DNA of 64,000 bases from NCBI GenBank assembly GCA_029817715.1, contig JARUPY010000455.1, forward strand, positions 67,001-131,000, in the 5' to 3' direction. Under the pieces are notes generated by a model, which ran no database searches, was not told where the DNA came from, and worked only from the letters and a program-made list of their open reading frames with translations. Position 1 is the first letter of the stretch. Each line of letters starts with the position of its first letter. This DNA comes from Melastoma dodecandrum (taxonomy: Eukaryota; Streptophyta; Magnoliopsida; Myrtales; Melastomataceae). Positions 20,616 to 30,565 of the stretch are shown here, piece after piece. A program made the translations under genes and the position numbers.

Positions 20616-20628
20616 CCTTTATATAGGG
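20616..20628 (-). promoter_or_regulatory. TATA box of the antisense gene in E2
   Basis: The minus strand reads CCCTATATAAAGG, 134 bp upstream of the antisense ATG (20482) and about 50 bp inside the 3' LTR. A C/T-rich leader lies between, as in plant mRNAs. Confidence 0.7.
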
Positions 20629-20665
20629 TATGATTTTTGCTGAGTCGGCGTAGCCAACCCAGCAT

Positions 20666-20679
20666 AAAAGGGGGGCTTA
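20666..20679 (+). promoter_or_regulatory. E2 polypurine tract
   Basis: AAAAGGGGGGCTTA directly precedes the 3' LTR start and would prime plus-strand DNA synthesis. Confidence 0.8.
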
Positions 20680-21639
20680 TGTTGACATGGCAATTAATTT
20701 TGGGCCTGGGTTTAGAACAGAAACCCAGTAATCCCTCAAGTCATACTCCGAGTCGGCCCAAGATACAGTTGTCTAGGTCGACTCATGACGAAGTCGACTA
20801 GGTCGACTTATGAACGGGGTCGACTAGGTCGACTTATGAACGGGGTCGACTAGGTCGACTCACAATGAAGGAGTATGGTGATCAAAGTCAACCAAGATGA
20901 CTCAACAGTAGCTAGGCCTACTAGTAGGGCCAAGTCGACGGAATTCTGGATAAGTCGACCAAGTCGGTCGTAGTAGTCTGTACAGTCAAGTCGACAGGCT
21001 TGGAATAAATTTATCACATTTGTTAAGGATCGTAACTGATCCTATTATCCAGGAACGTGATCCCAAAGATCAAGGAGGTTGTTCAAACACTCCCACGATG
21101 TTAGGGATCACGATCTGCAATACGATCTATCTATTACGTGTTAAACACGTACAAATCCTCTATAAATAGCAAAGGAATATTTCGAGATAAGTAGACGACC
21201 ACACACAGCCAAAACACTGAAGTTTGTTCGTCAACCTTAGGAAATTAGATACCTCGACCCGGTTTGTAGGTCAACCTCCCTCCACCAGCAGAGTGAGCTC
21301 GTAGGGCCTTTGCCGTCAAACCCCCGCCAGCGACACCACCGACGGAGTGAGCTCGTAGGGCCTTCGTCACAGCCTCCCGCCAGCGACCACCACCGACGGA
21401 GCTAGCTTCCAAGGCCTTCGTCACAAGTTCTCCACCGTCACAGATTTCCACGTCGTCGTCAATACTTGCGTTTGTTTCCATTTTTAATGGCTGTAAGCCC
21501 TGTTTCCTTTATTCATTAAGATTGTAAGACTTGTATTTGATTTCAATAAAATTGTGCATCTTTTTACTGGCGACCACAATACAACTACTGTGAGTCCATT
21601 GCCAAATATTTCCGACGTGATCCGTTCTGTGCGCGAACA
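20680..21639 (+). repeat. E2 3' LTR (960 bp)
   Basis: It pairs with 8791-9746. Differences seen include a 3-bp TAG gain (GTAGTAGTC versus GTAGTC), one extra A in the GTCAAACCCC run and scattered substitutions. It is followed by the duplication CTTGG at 21640-21644. Confidence 0.95.
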
Positions 21640-21644
21640 CTTGG

Positions 21645-22974
21645 GTCTTATGCTTGTCACAGCGGCATCCGAGTAACGGTGTCTTCTGGGAATCCGCGGA
21701 TGCGCTGGACGCCGAGGCTTTTGTAAAGACCGTCAACAAACGCGACAGTCCTGAATGTGTGTCTACTCCTTGTTTCCCAGTTTTCACCTATCATGCATTT
21801 CATGCCGAAGAAATAGTACCCCACTTTCTTTGGAAAAGGGATAAACCATTAGACATTAGATGAGCAATGTCAAAAGCCACTTGCAGGTTCTTTCTATCTC
21901 TTTTGGAAAATAATTTGAAGTCGGGTCTTTGATTCTGTGGATCCCTGACATTTATAAAATTTCCCATGTGAATCTCAGCAATATAGAATTACCCGGTTTA
22001 ACCCCGAGTCATCCGAAGGCACTGCAGGTAGTTCTCATGCTATGATATTTGGTCTTGGTGTTGCATTATTACATCCCCTTTCTGGAAATATGAGACTATC
22101 TTTGTTCTTTGACTTTTAGAATCTCCAAAAAAGAAGTTGGCTGCAATCGAGGAGATAAAATTGCTCGATTTGAAGATATGAGTGTGACTGTTTCCCCTAC
22201 TCTATTACGTGCTTCTTTTTTTTTAGACTCTACCCGATATCTTTTAACTATTTTGTCCAAGTTGCTGTGGAGTAGTGGGAATAACACGCTGAAAAGTTTC
22301 TCTATTCTGCGCATATTACAGAGGTGCAAGCATAACCGAAGCGCTTCAAATGTTATTCGAGAAACAAAAGGAATTTGAGGCCGATGCTAAGGGCTGCCCA
22401 TCGGCTTCCCCAGATGATATGCCTTCATTATCCAAATGCGAGTTCGCATCCAGAAAGAATGCTATAGTTGTCTCAGAACAGGACCAGCTCGTGTAGAGCT
22501 CCAAATCACGAATGGAGAGAAGCTCTGATGATGCGAGTGCCAAACAGAAAGTTCCCGAGTCGAGAGTCATAGGCCGTTGTCAGTTGGCTGATACGGTGTC
22601 GGATCTTTCTGTATCAGAATGACCAAGAGGGGAGAAAGTCACTCCGTGATGGAATCACCCCCTGTGGTTGTCTGCTTTAGGGAATCAATTCCAGGTGGCC
22701 ATAGGTTCGTTCCTTGACCAGACGAACGCCTTGAAATCCTATTGGAGATTCTAGAGCTCTGTATCATCTGATTATTTCTAGAGTTGTGAAACTATTTTCA
22801 ATGTTCAGTAGCTTTGTCATGGTTTGGACTCGGAGGATGGTAATACGTTTGAACTTTCACCGCTTTCCAGTTGTGATATTCGGTTTAAGCTATGCCTACC
22901 TAATCCGAAGCCCACCATCTCAGGACCACGGCTGCAGCAACGCTGGATGCCTGCCCTCCTCAGATCAGATCAAT
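21645..22974. other. Unassigned sequence right of E2
   Basis: No conserved domain was recognised on either strand. Short open stretches (for example plus strand about 22330-22490, GASITEALQMLFEKQKEFE) look gene-derived but end in stops. It once joined the sequence left of 8786. Confidence 0.4.
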
Positions 22975-23516
22975 CTACGTTATCACTTCCTCGATCTTTT
23001 CTCTTTCGTATGATCTCACGAGCTCATAATAATATATCCCATGAGCTGCCGGGGCGGCGATCGTGATGAGAAGCCTCGCTGAGGGCTTGACCGTGTCTGA
23101 GCGAGACGATCGGCAAAGGTCCCTGCGCTCGGCCAGGTCCGCATCGCACGTCAATAGGACCCACTCGGAATCATCGTCCGAGTACTTGAGGTCGTATTTG
23201 CTCACATCCTCTATGTTGAACCGCCCAATGAGTTCCCGCCACAGCTCGCTGAGTCCCCTGTGGGGTTGCAACCGGAACCGAACCTCCTCGCCCGCATAGC
23301 TCGTTTTTATCCTCAGGGATTGTCCCTCCATCTGTGCGAACTGAGGTAGGCAACTCTCCTCGTTGTTGTCGCCTTCAAGCAGTTGGCTTCATCCGAACAG
23401 GAGCGATCTTGTACGCTTTTCTCGACAGAATCCCGGACTTCTCCACAATCCAACGTTTTTTTGTTAGCTAAGATTTCTTCAGATCTTTCGTGTACATCAT
23501 TTTTGCCACAATTCAT
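22975..23516 (-). pseudogene. NIN-like protein (NLP) C-terminal PB1 domain fragment
   Basis: The minus-strand frame 23331-22975 reads as a PB1 domain of the NLP nitrate-response transcription factors: IKTSYAGEEVRFRLQPHRG, FNIEDVSKYDLKYSDDDSEW and VLLTCDADL. The Asp-rich YSDDDSEW and CDADL segments are the acidic PB1 (OPCA-like) signature used for dimerisation. Just upstream, a frame at 23516-23313 could be the Ser-rich spacer that precedes PB1 in NLPs, but it is in another frame, so a shift lies near 23330. No RWP-RK DNA-binding domain was found in the window. The sequence after RSSRSD diverges. I judge it a broken 3' gene fragment. Confidence 0.7.
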
Positions 23517-23587
23517 TGGATGTTTCCGTTTGGCTCGCTATCGTTATCAACCCTTTCATCCTCGAGCTCCTTATCAGTAATAACCCT

Positions 23588-24300
23588 CAAATTTGGGGTA
23601 TTTACACCATATAATCACAGATAATGGCCGGAATTTCTCTAATAAGGCCATGGATAAATTTTTAGCAATTTGGTTTCCAATAATATAACTCTTCCATGTA
23701 TTATGCGGCCGCAAACGGGTTGGCAGAAGCATTCAATAAGACGCTGTGCAATCTCCTAAAAAAGGTGGTCGATAAAGCTAGAAGAGATTGGAATGAACGA
23801 GTCGGAGAAGCTTTATGGGCATATCGTACGACGTACAGAACTGCGACTCAAATGACGCCATACTCATTGGTCTACGGTATTGAAGCGGTCCTTCCACTTG
23901 AACAACAAATACCGTCGTTGAGAATAGCCATACAAGAGTGACTTTGTCAAGAGGATAATGCGCGACTACGCTTACAGGAACTAGAAGCTTTGGATGATAA
24001 ACGTCTTGAAGCCCAACATCGAATTGAATGCTATCAAGCAGGGATGTCAAAGTCTTTTAACAAGAAAGTGTGACCTCGCTCCTTTCAAGTAGGTGACCTT
24101 GTTTTGGCGATGCGAAGGCCCATAATCGTCACGCATAAGACCGGAAGCAAATTCACATCAAAGTGGGATGGCCCATACGTCATCAAGAAGCTTACACTGG
24201 GGGCACCTACGAGATAGTTGATCAAGATGGAGTACGCGTCGGACCAATCAACGAGAAGTTCCTAAAGCGATACTATGCTTCAAGAAATAATACTCCATGT
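23588..24300 (+). pseudogene. E3 (second Tat element) integrase remnant
   Basis: Plus-strand codons read as the end of an integrase core and its C-terminal domain: HIITDNGRNFSNKAMDKF, then in a shifted frame NGLAEAFNKTLCNLLKK, WAYRTTYRTATQMTPYSLVY and GIEAVLPLE, followed after a stop (23939-23941) by a C-terminal domain with FQVGDLVLAMRRP and KWDGPYVI. At least two frameshifts and two stops are present. It belongs to a different Tat subfamily from E2 (YGIEAVLP versus YGQDAVLP). Everything upstream (gag to RT and the 5' LTR) is missing; the sequence joins the NLP fragment near 23580. The matching 3' end is at 37214-39158. Confidence 0.85.
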
Positions 24301-24354
24301 CGCATGAGCCTAAATTGCACGACATAAAAAAATACATATATATCTAAAAGACAT

Positions 24355-24555
24355 GTAATACTTCTAGGCCGCATGAGTATAAACTGTGAACGGCTTAATA
24401 AAATGTAATACTTCTAGCCCCACATGAGTATAAACTGTGAACAGCTAAATAAAATGTATCACTCCTGGCCCGCACGAGTATAAACTGTGAACGGCTTAAA
24501 AAATATATATTAAAGTCGTGTTCTACGAGTATAAGAGATGAACGACTTTGAAAAG
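24355..24555 (+). repeat. Tandem repeat of about 50 bp, three clear units and a degenerate fourth
   Basis: Units start near 24355, 24405 and 24456 and share ATGAGTATAAACTGTGAACRGCTWAATAAA. A decayed unit follows at about 24514-24555. They lie between the E3 integrase and its antisense gene. Confidence 0.8.
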
Positions 24556-24599
24556 AAAGGACTTTTTATTCGAAGAAATGATAGTCCTACAAAGAAGGA

Positions 24600-25200
24600 A
24601 AGTCCTATTCGGAGCCGAAACAAGCTAGAATGGTGAAATCAAGCTTCCCAGGTAAATTGGACAATCTCTTCACGAGTCCTCTTCAGCTGCTCTCGAAGTT
24701 CATTGAAGGACAAACGATCTTCATCACGGACTATCAAGGCATTCTTAAAAGTAGACATGGCCCTTTCAATCTTGATATGTCCTCATCTGCCTTCTTAGCG
24801 ATGGCAACAGTCTAGAGAATCCTCTAAGGTCGCTTTAGCCCCAATACAGTCAGACAATTGTTTTAACGGCGGCTAGTTATTCTTCTGTTATTGTCCCTTC
24901 AACGGTGGGCAATAGATATGAATATTTTGTCGATCCTTGCATATATTCTTCCACCGAGGCATAGATAGGAGCCCATTCCAAATGCTCACTTTCATTGATG
25001 AGATCGAGAATATTCTCCAACTCCTCAGCAAGTGTGTGACCCTGACTAAAGGGAGTTTTGAAAATCTTCTCCTTGATGTCTTCCCATATATAAGCTCGAG
25101 AAGCCACAGCTGGGTCACTCAAGTCAGGGTCGACAGAAGCGTCATCAACTTCTTTATTCCCTTCGATTTGAGCAATCCTTTCTGAAATTCGAGCTGCCAT
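24600..25200 (-). pseudogene. E3 antisense gene remnant (coiled-coil type)
   Basis: The minus-strand frame 25200-24877 begins MAARISERIAQIEGNKEVDD and is acidic and helical (TLAEELENILDLINESEHLEW). Below 24877, traces of a charged helix continue through stops and shifts to about 24600. It lies between integrase and the 3' LTR on the opposite strand, the same place as the antisense gene of E2, but there is no clear sequence match. The E4 array inserted ten bases upstream of this ATG, which cut the gene from its probable promoter at 37581-37590. Function unknown. Confidence 0.5.
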
Positions 25201-25210
25201 TGATGATTAT

Positions 25211-26498
25211 TGGTGCGCGTCGTCAACGCAACAAAAATAAATCCTCGTTCACACCAACTAAGCAGTAAGGGCAAGCAAGGGTCGATCCCACAGAGAATCA
25301 GTATCAATTAGGTCTTGTAACGTCAAATTCGATAACCAAATTCAAGGTCAAGTGAACAAATCAAGTGATGAGAAGTTAAACTAAAGTGAATCAAATTACC
25401 AATAAGAATGAAAGATCTAGGACTACCGATCTCCCCTCGTGACTTATGCTCTCGTATCCTCTCTTCTTATCACTATTGAATTTCACCGATTGTTAACCGT
25501 AGGCTGCTAATCTCTCCCCATAACCCTCTCGGATATCCGGGAACGTACTCCCATGTATCAAATTCTCTACTCTATGTCTAGGCAAAGAACTAGTGGAGGC
25601 CCTTTACGATTCAACCCTACTTTGGTTACCCAAGGTGCACGGTATTTCTACTCTCACACTAAAACCCGGTCTCTCGACTCGAAGGTTCCTTAGGTTATCC
25701 TAATCCCGATCTGACCCAGACTACCCTCTCGAGTCTCCCTAGGTGATCGAATCAATATCAACAGTTGATCAGGCTGCTGATACGCATTAAACAAGGGATT
25801 GGATAAACAACCAACGGAAATTCAATTCATAATAAGAAGGGTTCAACAATTACAAAAGAACACGAGGTTCCATCGTCGTCCTAGAACAAAGAAATTAGTT
25901 CATAGCGATGCAATACGAAAACCAGATCAAAGATGAAAGCATAATTGAAATCTAAAAGAAAAAGGGAAAAGAATCTGCAATTCTCCGCCGGCACCAATCT
26001 CCTGTCACGAGCTTTTCGCCGTCGAAGAAAAACCAATTCCTACCACCACCCTCTTTTTTCTAGTAAGCCTTAAGTTTTAGTATTTATACTAGGGAATAAT
26101 CTAAAAGACCTAAATAGAAATAACGAGAAAATCTAATAATTCGGAGGGGGGAAATCTTCTGGTTCTCCGCAGCTGCGAGGAAATCCTCCGCAGCTGCGAG
26201 CTTCAACTTTTGCCTTCGGAAATCTTCCGCAGCTGCGAAAGTCTCTGTGGTTGCGTACTTCCTCTTGCCCGCAGCTGCGACAAGACTCTCCGCAGCTGCG
26301 GAGGTCTCTGTGGTCGCACTCCTCACTTCCTTCTCTTCGTTGTTCCTCATTTCATCTTCAATTCCCTACACGAACAATAACGAACGTGAGGTAATACAAT
26401 TCAGCTTGAAACAACCAATCTAAACACTTAAAACGACGGAACTAACTCAAATCAAGGCACAAATGTGATCATATAACTCTACTTTCGTAGAGTTATCA
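25211..26498 (-). repeat. E4 LTR 1 (1288 bp, 3' LTR in element orientation)
   Basis: On the plus strand it runs from TGGTGCGCG to GAGTTATCA. A minus-strand TATA box (AGTATAAATA) is at 26081-26090. GCAGCTGCG repeats lie at about 26166-26310; relative to LTR 3 it lacks 13 bp there. Confidence 0.93.
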
Positions 26499-26511
26499 CA
26501 CCCCCAAACCT
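26499..26511 (-). promoter_or_regulatory. E4 polypurine tract, body 1
   Basis: The minus strand reads AGGTTTGGGGGTG directly before the LTR start TGATAACTC. An identical tract is at 31846-31858 in body 2. Confidence 0.8.
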
Positions 26512-27862
26512 ATCTTTTGCTAGTCCTCGAGCAAAACAAAACCAAAACAAAACGAAAATGTAACCAAAATAAACAAATCATAATTGATACTCCCCAGTCT
26601 CACCCAAGTCTTCCGAACTCGAATTGTCGTTAACGACTCTCAGCTAAGGCCGCACACCTATTTTAGAGGTAGACTTCGTTCAAGGCTAGCATACACGGGT
26701 TTTGTAGTTCTTATAAAACTTGTTTCCTCAATTTTGCACACCTCGCGTTGTCAACCCCACATTCTCAAATCTTTCATAGCCATCGAGTACTTTTCTAGAC
26801 TGAAACTCTTCTCACCTTCTCACTAATTCGAGGTTTTTCTTTTCATCTCATTTTTCTCTTTTCATTTGGTTACACGATTCTAAATGCTCATCAATTCCCG
26901 CAAACGCTCATGTAACAAGTTCTCAGTCAGTGACTCCCGGTCCAGACGGACCAAGGCACTAGGTGATAAAGCACCCCTCGGACGAGAACTCGAGCCGCAA
27001 GGAAGACTCACACCACAAGCACATATTCAAGCTCAAAATCAATTTTTTTTTTCTCTTTTACATTTTTACTCTTTTCTAGCTTGAATAGTGGTGCTCAGAA
27101 CCTTGGCAACCGTTTTCTTTTCTTGCTCTTTTTCTCTTTCACATTTTAACCTGAATTTCGTCTCCAAAGGATGAGTCGAGTGCCTATACTTTTCCTTAAT
27201 GACTATGCTTTTAAAGAGACTGTAGAGCTGACGCTGCTTAGTTAGCTTCCTATCAGGAACCACATATACTATTTTTTTAAGAAATTAGGCATGCTTACTT
27301 GAACTAATTCCTCCTCTGCCTTAAATATGCGACCCTAATCATCCTCCTAGAATCCGACTCTTCTAATTCGAAATCCTAAGGTCTAACTGAGGGGCATCGA
27401 CTCAAAAACAAAACGAAAGATAGACTCAGAAGCATGATCAAGCTGACAGAAATAACAAGCAAAAGCAATCATATAATAAAAGATAACATCAACACCCCCA
27501 AACCTGAATCCAGACACGACCTCGTGGCAGACTGTATCTCCAACAATGCATGAGATAGATGAAAAATAAAGCTAAGATAGATACAACCTGGCACATGTCC
27601 GGTTGAACTCAGGATCTTCTCCCAGATGGTAGGCTAATCGGACTCTCGCAGCTGCGAGAATTCCCTCCGCAGCTGCGAAACTCTCTGCGGATGCTACCTC
27701 ATTTTCTTTCTCCGTCTTTTTCATGGACATGCTTCTTGATCTACTAACAAAAACAAATAAACGATTAAAAATAACTAATTATCAGGAATAAAATGAAACG
27801 ACTTGGGTTGCCTCCCAAGAAGCGCCCTGGTTTAGAGTCGATGGCTCGACTTTCGCACGATT
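26512..27862 (-). other. E4 body 1 non-coding spacer
   Basis: About 1.35 kb between the stop codon and the polypurine tract. No conserved protein was found in any frame. It carries extra GCAGCTGCG copies near 27648-27690. The same sequence recurs at 31859-33209. Confidence 0.7.
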
Positions 27863-30499
27863 TTATGCGTCTTGGAGTCGCGTGGATGTAGTTCCTCGCT
27901 CAAGTAGCTCTCCATGATAGTGCTTGAGGCGTTGGCCGTTGACCTTGAACGTGGTCTCCGAATCATTCGACTGCAACTCTACAGCGCCATGAGGAAATGT
28001 TCTGACCACTTTGAACGGTCCGGACCATCTCGACTTCAACTTGCCTGGAAATACCCGCAAACGTGAGTTGAAAAGTAATACATACTCACCTGGCACAAAT
28101 GACCTGTTGAGGATGCGGCTATCATGCCATTTTTTCGTCTTCTCTCCTTCATCTTCTGAGGTACCTTCATCACCAAGGGGGGGAAACTTGGAAGTGCACC
28201 TATCAACAATGTCCATCCGGAAACAATCAGAATTTTCAGAAGGCCATTTAACAGATTTATAAACGTTAAATGTGACTTTCTGATCATTGACACGAATTGT
28301 CAACTCTCCCTTCTGCACATCGATCAATGCCCCTCCTGTGGCTAAAAACGGACGACCAAGGATGATAGGAATCTCCTTGTCCTCCTCAAAGTCTAACACC
28401 AGAAAGTCAGCCGGAAAAATAAATTTATCTACTTTAACAAGAACATTCTCAATAATCCCTTTCGGGTACGTAATGGATCTATCGGCTAACTGAAGGGACA
28501 CAGATGTAGGTCTTACCTCCCCCAAACCTAGCTCTTTATACACCGAAAACGGCATCAGATTTATGCTCGCCCCAAGGTCACAAAGAGCCTTACCTGAGAA
28601 TGCCGTTCCAATTGTGCACGGGATTGTGAAACTACCTGGGTCCTTGAGCTTTGGTGGTATCTTCTTCTGGAGGATGGCGCTACACTCCTCGGTAAGTGTA
28701 ACTGTCTCAAAATCGCCCAACCTCCGTTTCTTCGAGAGTACGTCCTTCATGAACTTGAAGTAACTAGGCATCTGCTCCAAAGCTTCTGCAAAAGGGATAT
28801 TAATGTGTAGCTTTTTAAATACATCGAGGAACTTACGGAATTGAGCATCCACGTTTTGCTTTCGGGCTCTCTGTGGGAACGGAAGCTTCGAGATGTCGAT
28901 TTCCGGTTTCTTTCTCTCTTCCTCCATCTTTTTCTTCCCTTTGTCCTGTAGCAAGTCCAAGTTAGAATTTAATGGACTAGTCTGAGATTTCTTACTAGTT
29001 ATCTCCACTGGACTGGATCCACTGCTTTCCTTCTTAGCTTCGGCTTCCTCTGCCTCAAGTGACCGGCCGTTCCTTAGAGTCACGGCTTTGGCTTGCTCCC
29101 TTGGATTGATTTCTGTATTGCTCGGGAGAGTCCCATAAGCTCTGGAATTCACCGCCTGAGCCAGCTGGCTAACCTGGTTCTCCAAGTTCCGAATCGATGC
29201 TGCCTGGTTCTTCATCAGGGCGTCTTGGTTCGCCATGTACTTGAGCATCATCTCTTCGAGGCTCGGCTTCTTCTCCGAGGCTTCCGGTTGTGCTTGCTGA
29301 TAATGAGGTACCGGTGCTGGTGCTGGTGGTCTAGGCATACCAGGGGGAGGTGCCTGTGCTCTCCAGGAGAAGTTCGGGTGATTCCTCCACCCTGGGTTGT
29401 AAGTGTTCGAGTACGGGTTGTTGCGCTGCTGGTTCCCAACATAGTTGGCTTCCTCCATGCTCATAGTGCACTGATCTGTGAGATGCGGTCCTCCGCAAAT
29501 CTGGCACCCTTGCTGGTTGCTCTGAACCGAGCTCACGTTTGCAGCTTCGAATTTCTTCGTGAGCGCGGTCAGCTGGGCCTGAATTGAAGTTAAGGCATCC
29601 AACTCAAAGACACCCTGTGGCTTTCTCCTGCTCGCACGATCCGAATATTGATTCGGAAGACACGTCTTCCTCATCGTCTCCAAAAGCTCCAATCCCTCCA
29701 CGTAGGACTTCCTCAAGAAAGATCCTCCAGATGCCAGATTGACGTCCTTCCTGGACGAGTCCGTGAGCCCATCGTAGAATGCCTCAAGCTGTCTCCATCC
29801 AGGCAGATCATGATAGGGGCACTGTATCAGCAGGTTCTTGAATCGCTCCCATGCCTCCACAAAAGTCTCATCACTGTCCTGACGGAAGGTGGTGATCTCG
29901 TTCCTCATCTGCGATATCTTCGAGGGAGGATAGTACTGATCCAAGAATGCCTCCTCCATCTGTGCCCAAGTCGATATGGAGTTCACTGGGAGTGAGTTGA
30001 CCCACGCCCAGGCCTTGTCCTTTAGGGAGCATGTGAACAGCTTCAGCCTGACAGCATCTTGGGACACTCCGTTCTGCCTGAAAGTGTCGCACACACTGAG
30101 AAACTTGCTCAGATGCTCATGTGGATCCTCCATCGGTGTTCCTCTGAACTGGACTGTGTTCTGGATCATCTGCATCACCGATGTCTTGATCTCATAATCA
30201 CGAGCAGCGATGGGCGGTGGCGCTATGCATGACCGGTGGGCGTAAGTTCTGGCCGATGTGAAGTCCATCATCGGCCTGTTGTCAACATCTGGCCTCCCTC
30301 CACGCTGTTGAATCGGGACTAGGTTTCCGTCGATCTGATTTCTGTTGTCCTCGTCGGCCATAGCTGATCGCTGTGCTCTTAATCGCTGCCGGAAGGTGCG
30401 TTCGATCTCTGGGTCCAAAGGAGTCAAATCAGCTCCTTGACTCCGTAGCATAAACTGAAATATGATATAGAGAAAAACAAAAACTTGAACGTCAAACAA
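27863..30499 (-). CDS. E4 body 1: gag-protease fused to an integrase tail
   Basis: 878 codons. Residues about 90-260 are an Athila-type gag (MEDPHEHLSKFLSVCDTFRQ, LKLFTCSLKDKAWAWVNSLP, FVEAWERFKNLLIQCPYHDL). A zinc knuckle-like cluster CQICGGPHLTDQC is near residue 330. The aspartic protease near residues 625-740 has CDLGASINLMPF at the active site and IPIILGRPFLATGGALIDV. From about residue 775 the frame passes, with no RT, RNase H or integrase core, into the integrase C-terminal end (SRILNRSFVPGEYVLLFNSR, KSRWSGPFKV). So an in-frame deletion of several kb has produced a gag-pro-IN-tail protein. It may form particles for trans-mobilised RNA. The ATG at residue 17 (MLRSQGAD) is an alternative start. 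Function as a fusion is inferred only. Confidence 0.88.
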   Translation of the reverse strand: MFDVQVFVFLYIIFQFMLRSQGADLTPLDPEIERTFRQRLRAQRSAMADEDNRNQIDGNLVPIQQRGGRPDVDNRPMMDFTSARTYAHRSCIAPPPIAARDYEIKTSVMQMIQNTVQFRGTPMEDPHEHLSKFLSVCDTFRQNGVSQDAVRLKLFTCSLKDKAWAWVNSLPVNSISTWAQMEEAFLDQYYPPSKISQMRNEITTFRQDSDETFVEAWERFKNLLIQCPYHDLPGWRQLEAFYDGLTDSSRKDVNLASGGSFLRKSYVEGLELLETMRKTCLPNQYSDRASRRKPQGVFELDALTSIQAQLTALTKKFEAANVSSVQSNQQGCQICGGPHLTDQCTMSMEEANYVGNQQRNNPYSNTYNPGWRNHPNFSWRAQAPPPGMPRPPAPAPVPHYQQAQPEASEKKPSLEEMMLKYMANQDALMKNQAASIRNLENQVSQLAQAVNSRAYGTLPSNTEINPREQAKAVTLRNGRSLEAEEAEAKKESSGSSPVEITSKKSQTSPLNSNLDLLQDKGKKKMEEERKKPEIDISKLPFPQRARKQNVDAQFRKFLDVFKKLHINIPFAEALEQMPSYFKFMKDVLSKKRRLGDFETVTLTEECSAILQKKIPPKLKDPGSFTIPCTIGTAFSGKALCDLGASINLMPFSVYKELGLGEVRPTSVSLQLADRSITYPKGIIENVLVKVDKFIFPADFLVLDFEEDKEIPIILGRPFLATGGALIDVQKGELTIRVNDQKVTFNVYKSVKWPSENSDCFRMDIVDRCTSKFPPLGDEGTSEDEGEKTKKWHDSRILNRSFVPGEYVLLFNSRLRVFPGKLKSRWSGPFKVVRTFPHGAVELQSNDSETTFKVNGQRLKHYHGELLERGTTSTRLQDA

Positions 30500-30542
30500 T
30501 TATCGAAAATAGAGGTAAAAGACAACTAAATCGAAAAACTGT

Positions 30543-30560
30543 TCCCCGGCAACGGCGCCA
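30543..30560 (-). promoter_or_regulatory. E4 primer binding site, body 1
   Basis: The minus strand reads TGGCGCCGTTGCCGGGGA, five bases from LTR 2. This is the usual Athila-type site, complementary to tRNA-Asp. Confidence 0.85.
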
Positions 30561-30565
30561 AAATT

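Larger units (their letters stand above)
8791..21639 (+). mobile_element. E2: complete Tat-lineage Ty3/Gypsy retrotransposon with an antisense gene
   Basis: It is bounded by LTRs of 956 bp (8791-9746) and 960 bp (20680-21639), both starting TGTTGACATGG and ending GCGCGAACA. The 5-bp target-site duplication CTTGG is at 8786-8790 and 21640-21644. Primer site, polypurine tract, gag, protease, RT, RNase H, a second RNase H and integrase are in the usual Ty3 order. The second RNase H is the Tat hallmark. A six-exon gene on the minus strand fills the space between integrase and the 3' LTR. The LTRs differ by a few substitutions and two small indels, so insertion is fairly recent, but pol carries a stop and lies in another frame from gag. 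Confidence 0.95.

Noticed and set aside
21645..21787. Possible RWP-RK domain of the NLP gene right of E2
   Set aside because: A KSLGV string on the minus strand resembles it for five residues only; the Cys, Trp and RWP signatures are missing.
26884..27263. Small frames in the E4 spacer, repeated at 32231-32610
   Set aside because: Conserved only because the bodies are near-identical copies; no domain and no consistent start.
29093..29995. Plus-strand frames of 164 and 115 codons inside the E4 gene, repeated at 34440-35342
   Set aside because: Exact shadows of the gag-protease frame; no domain and no start context.
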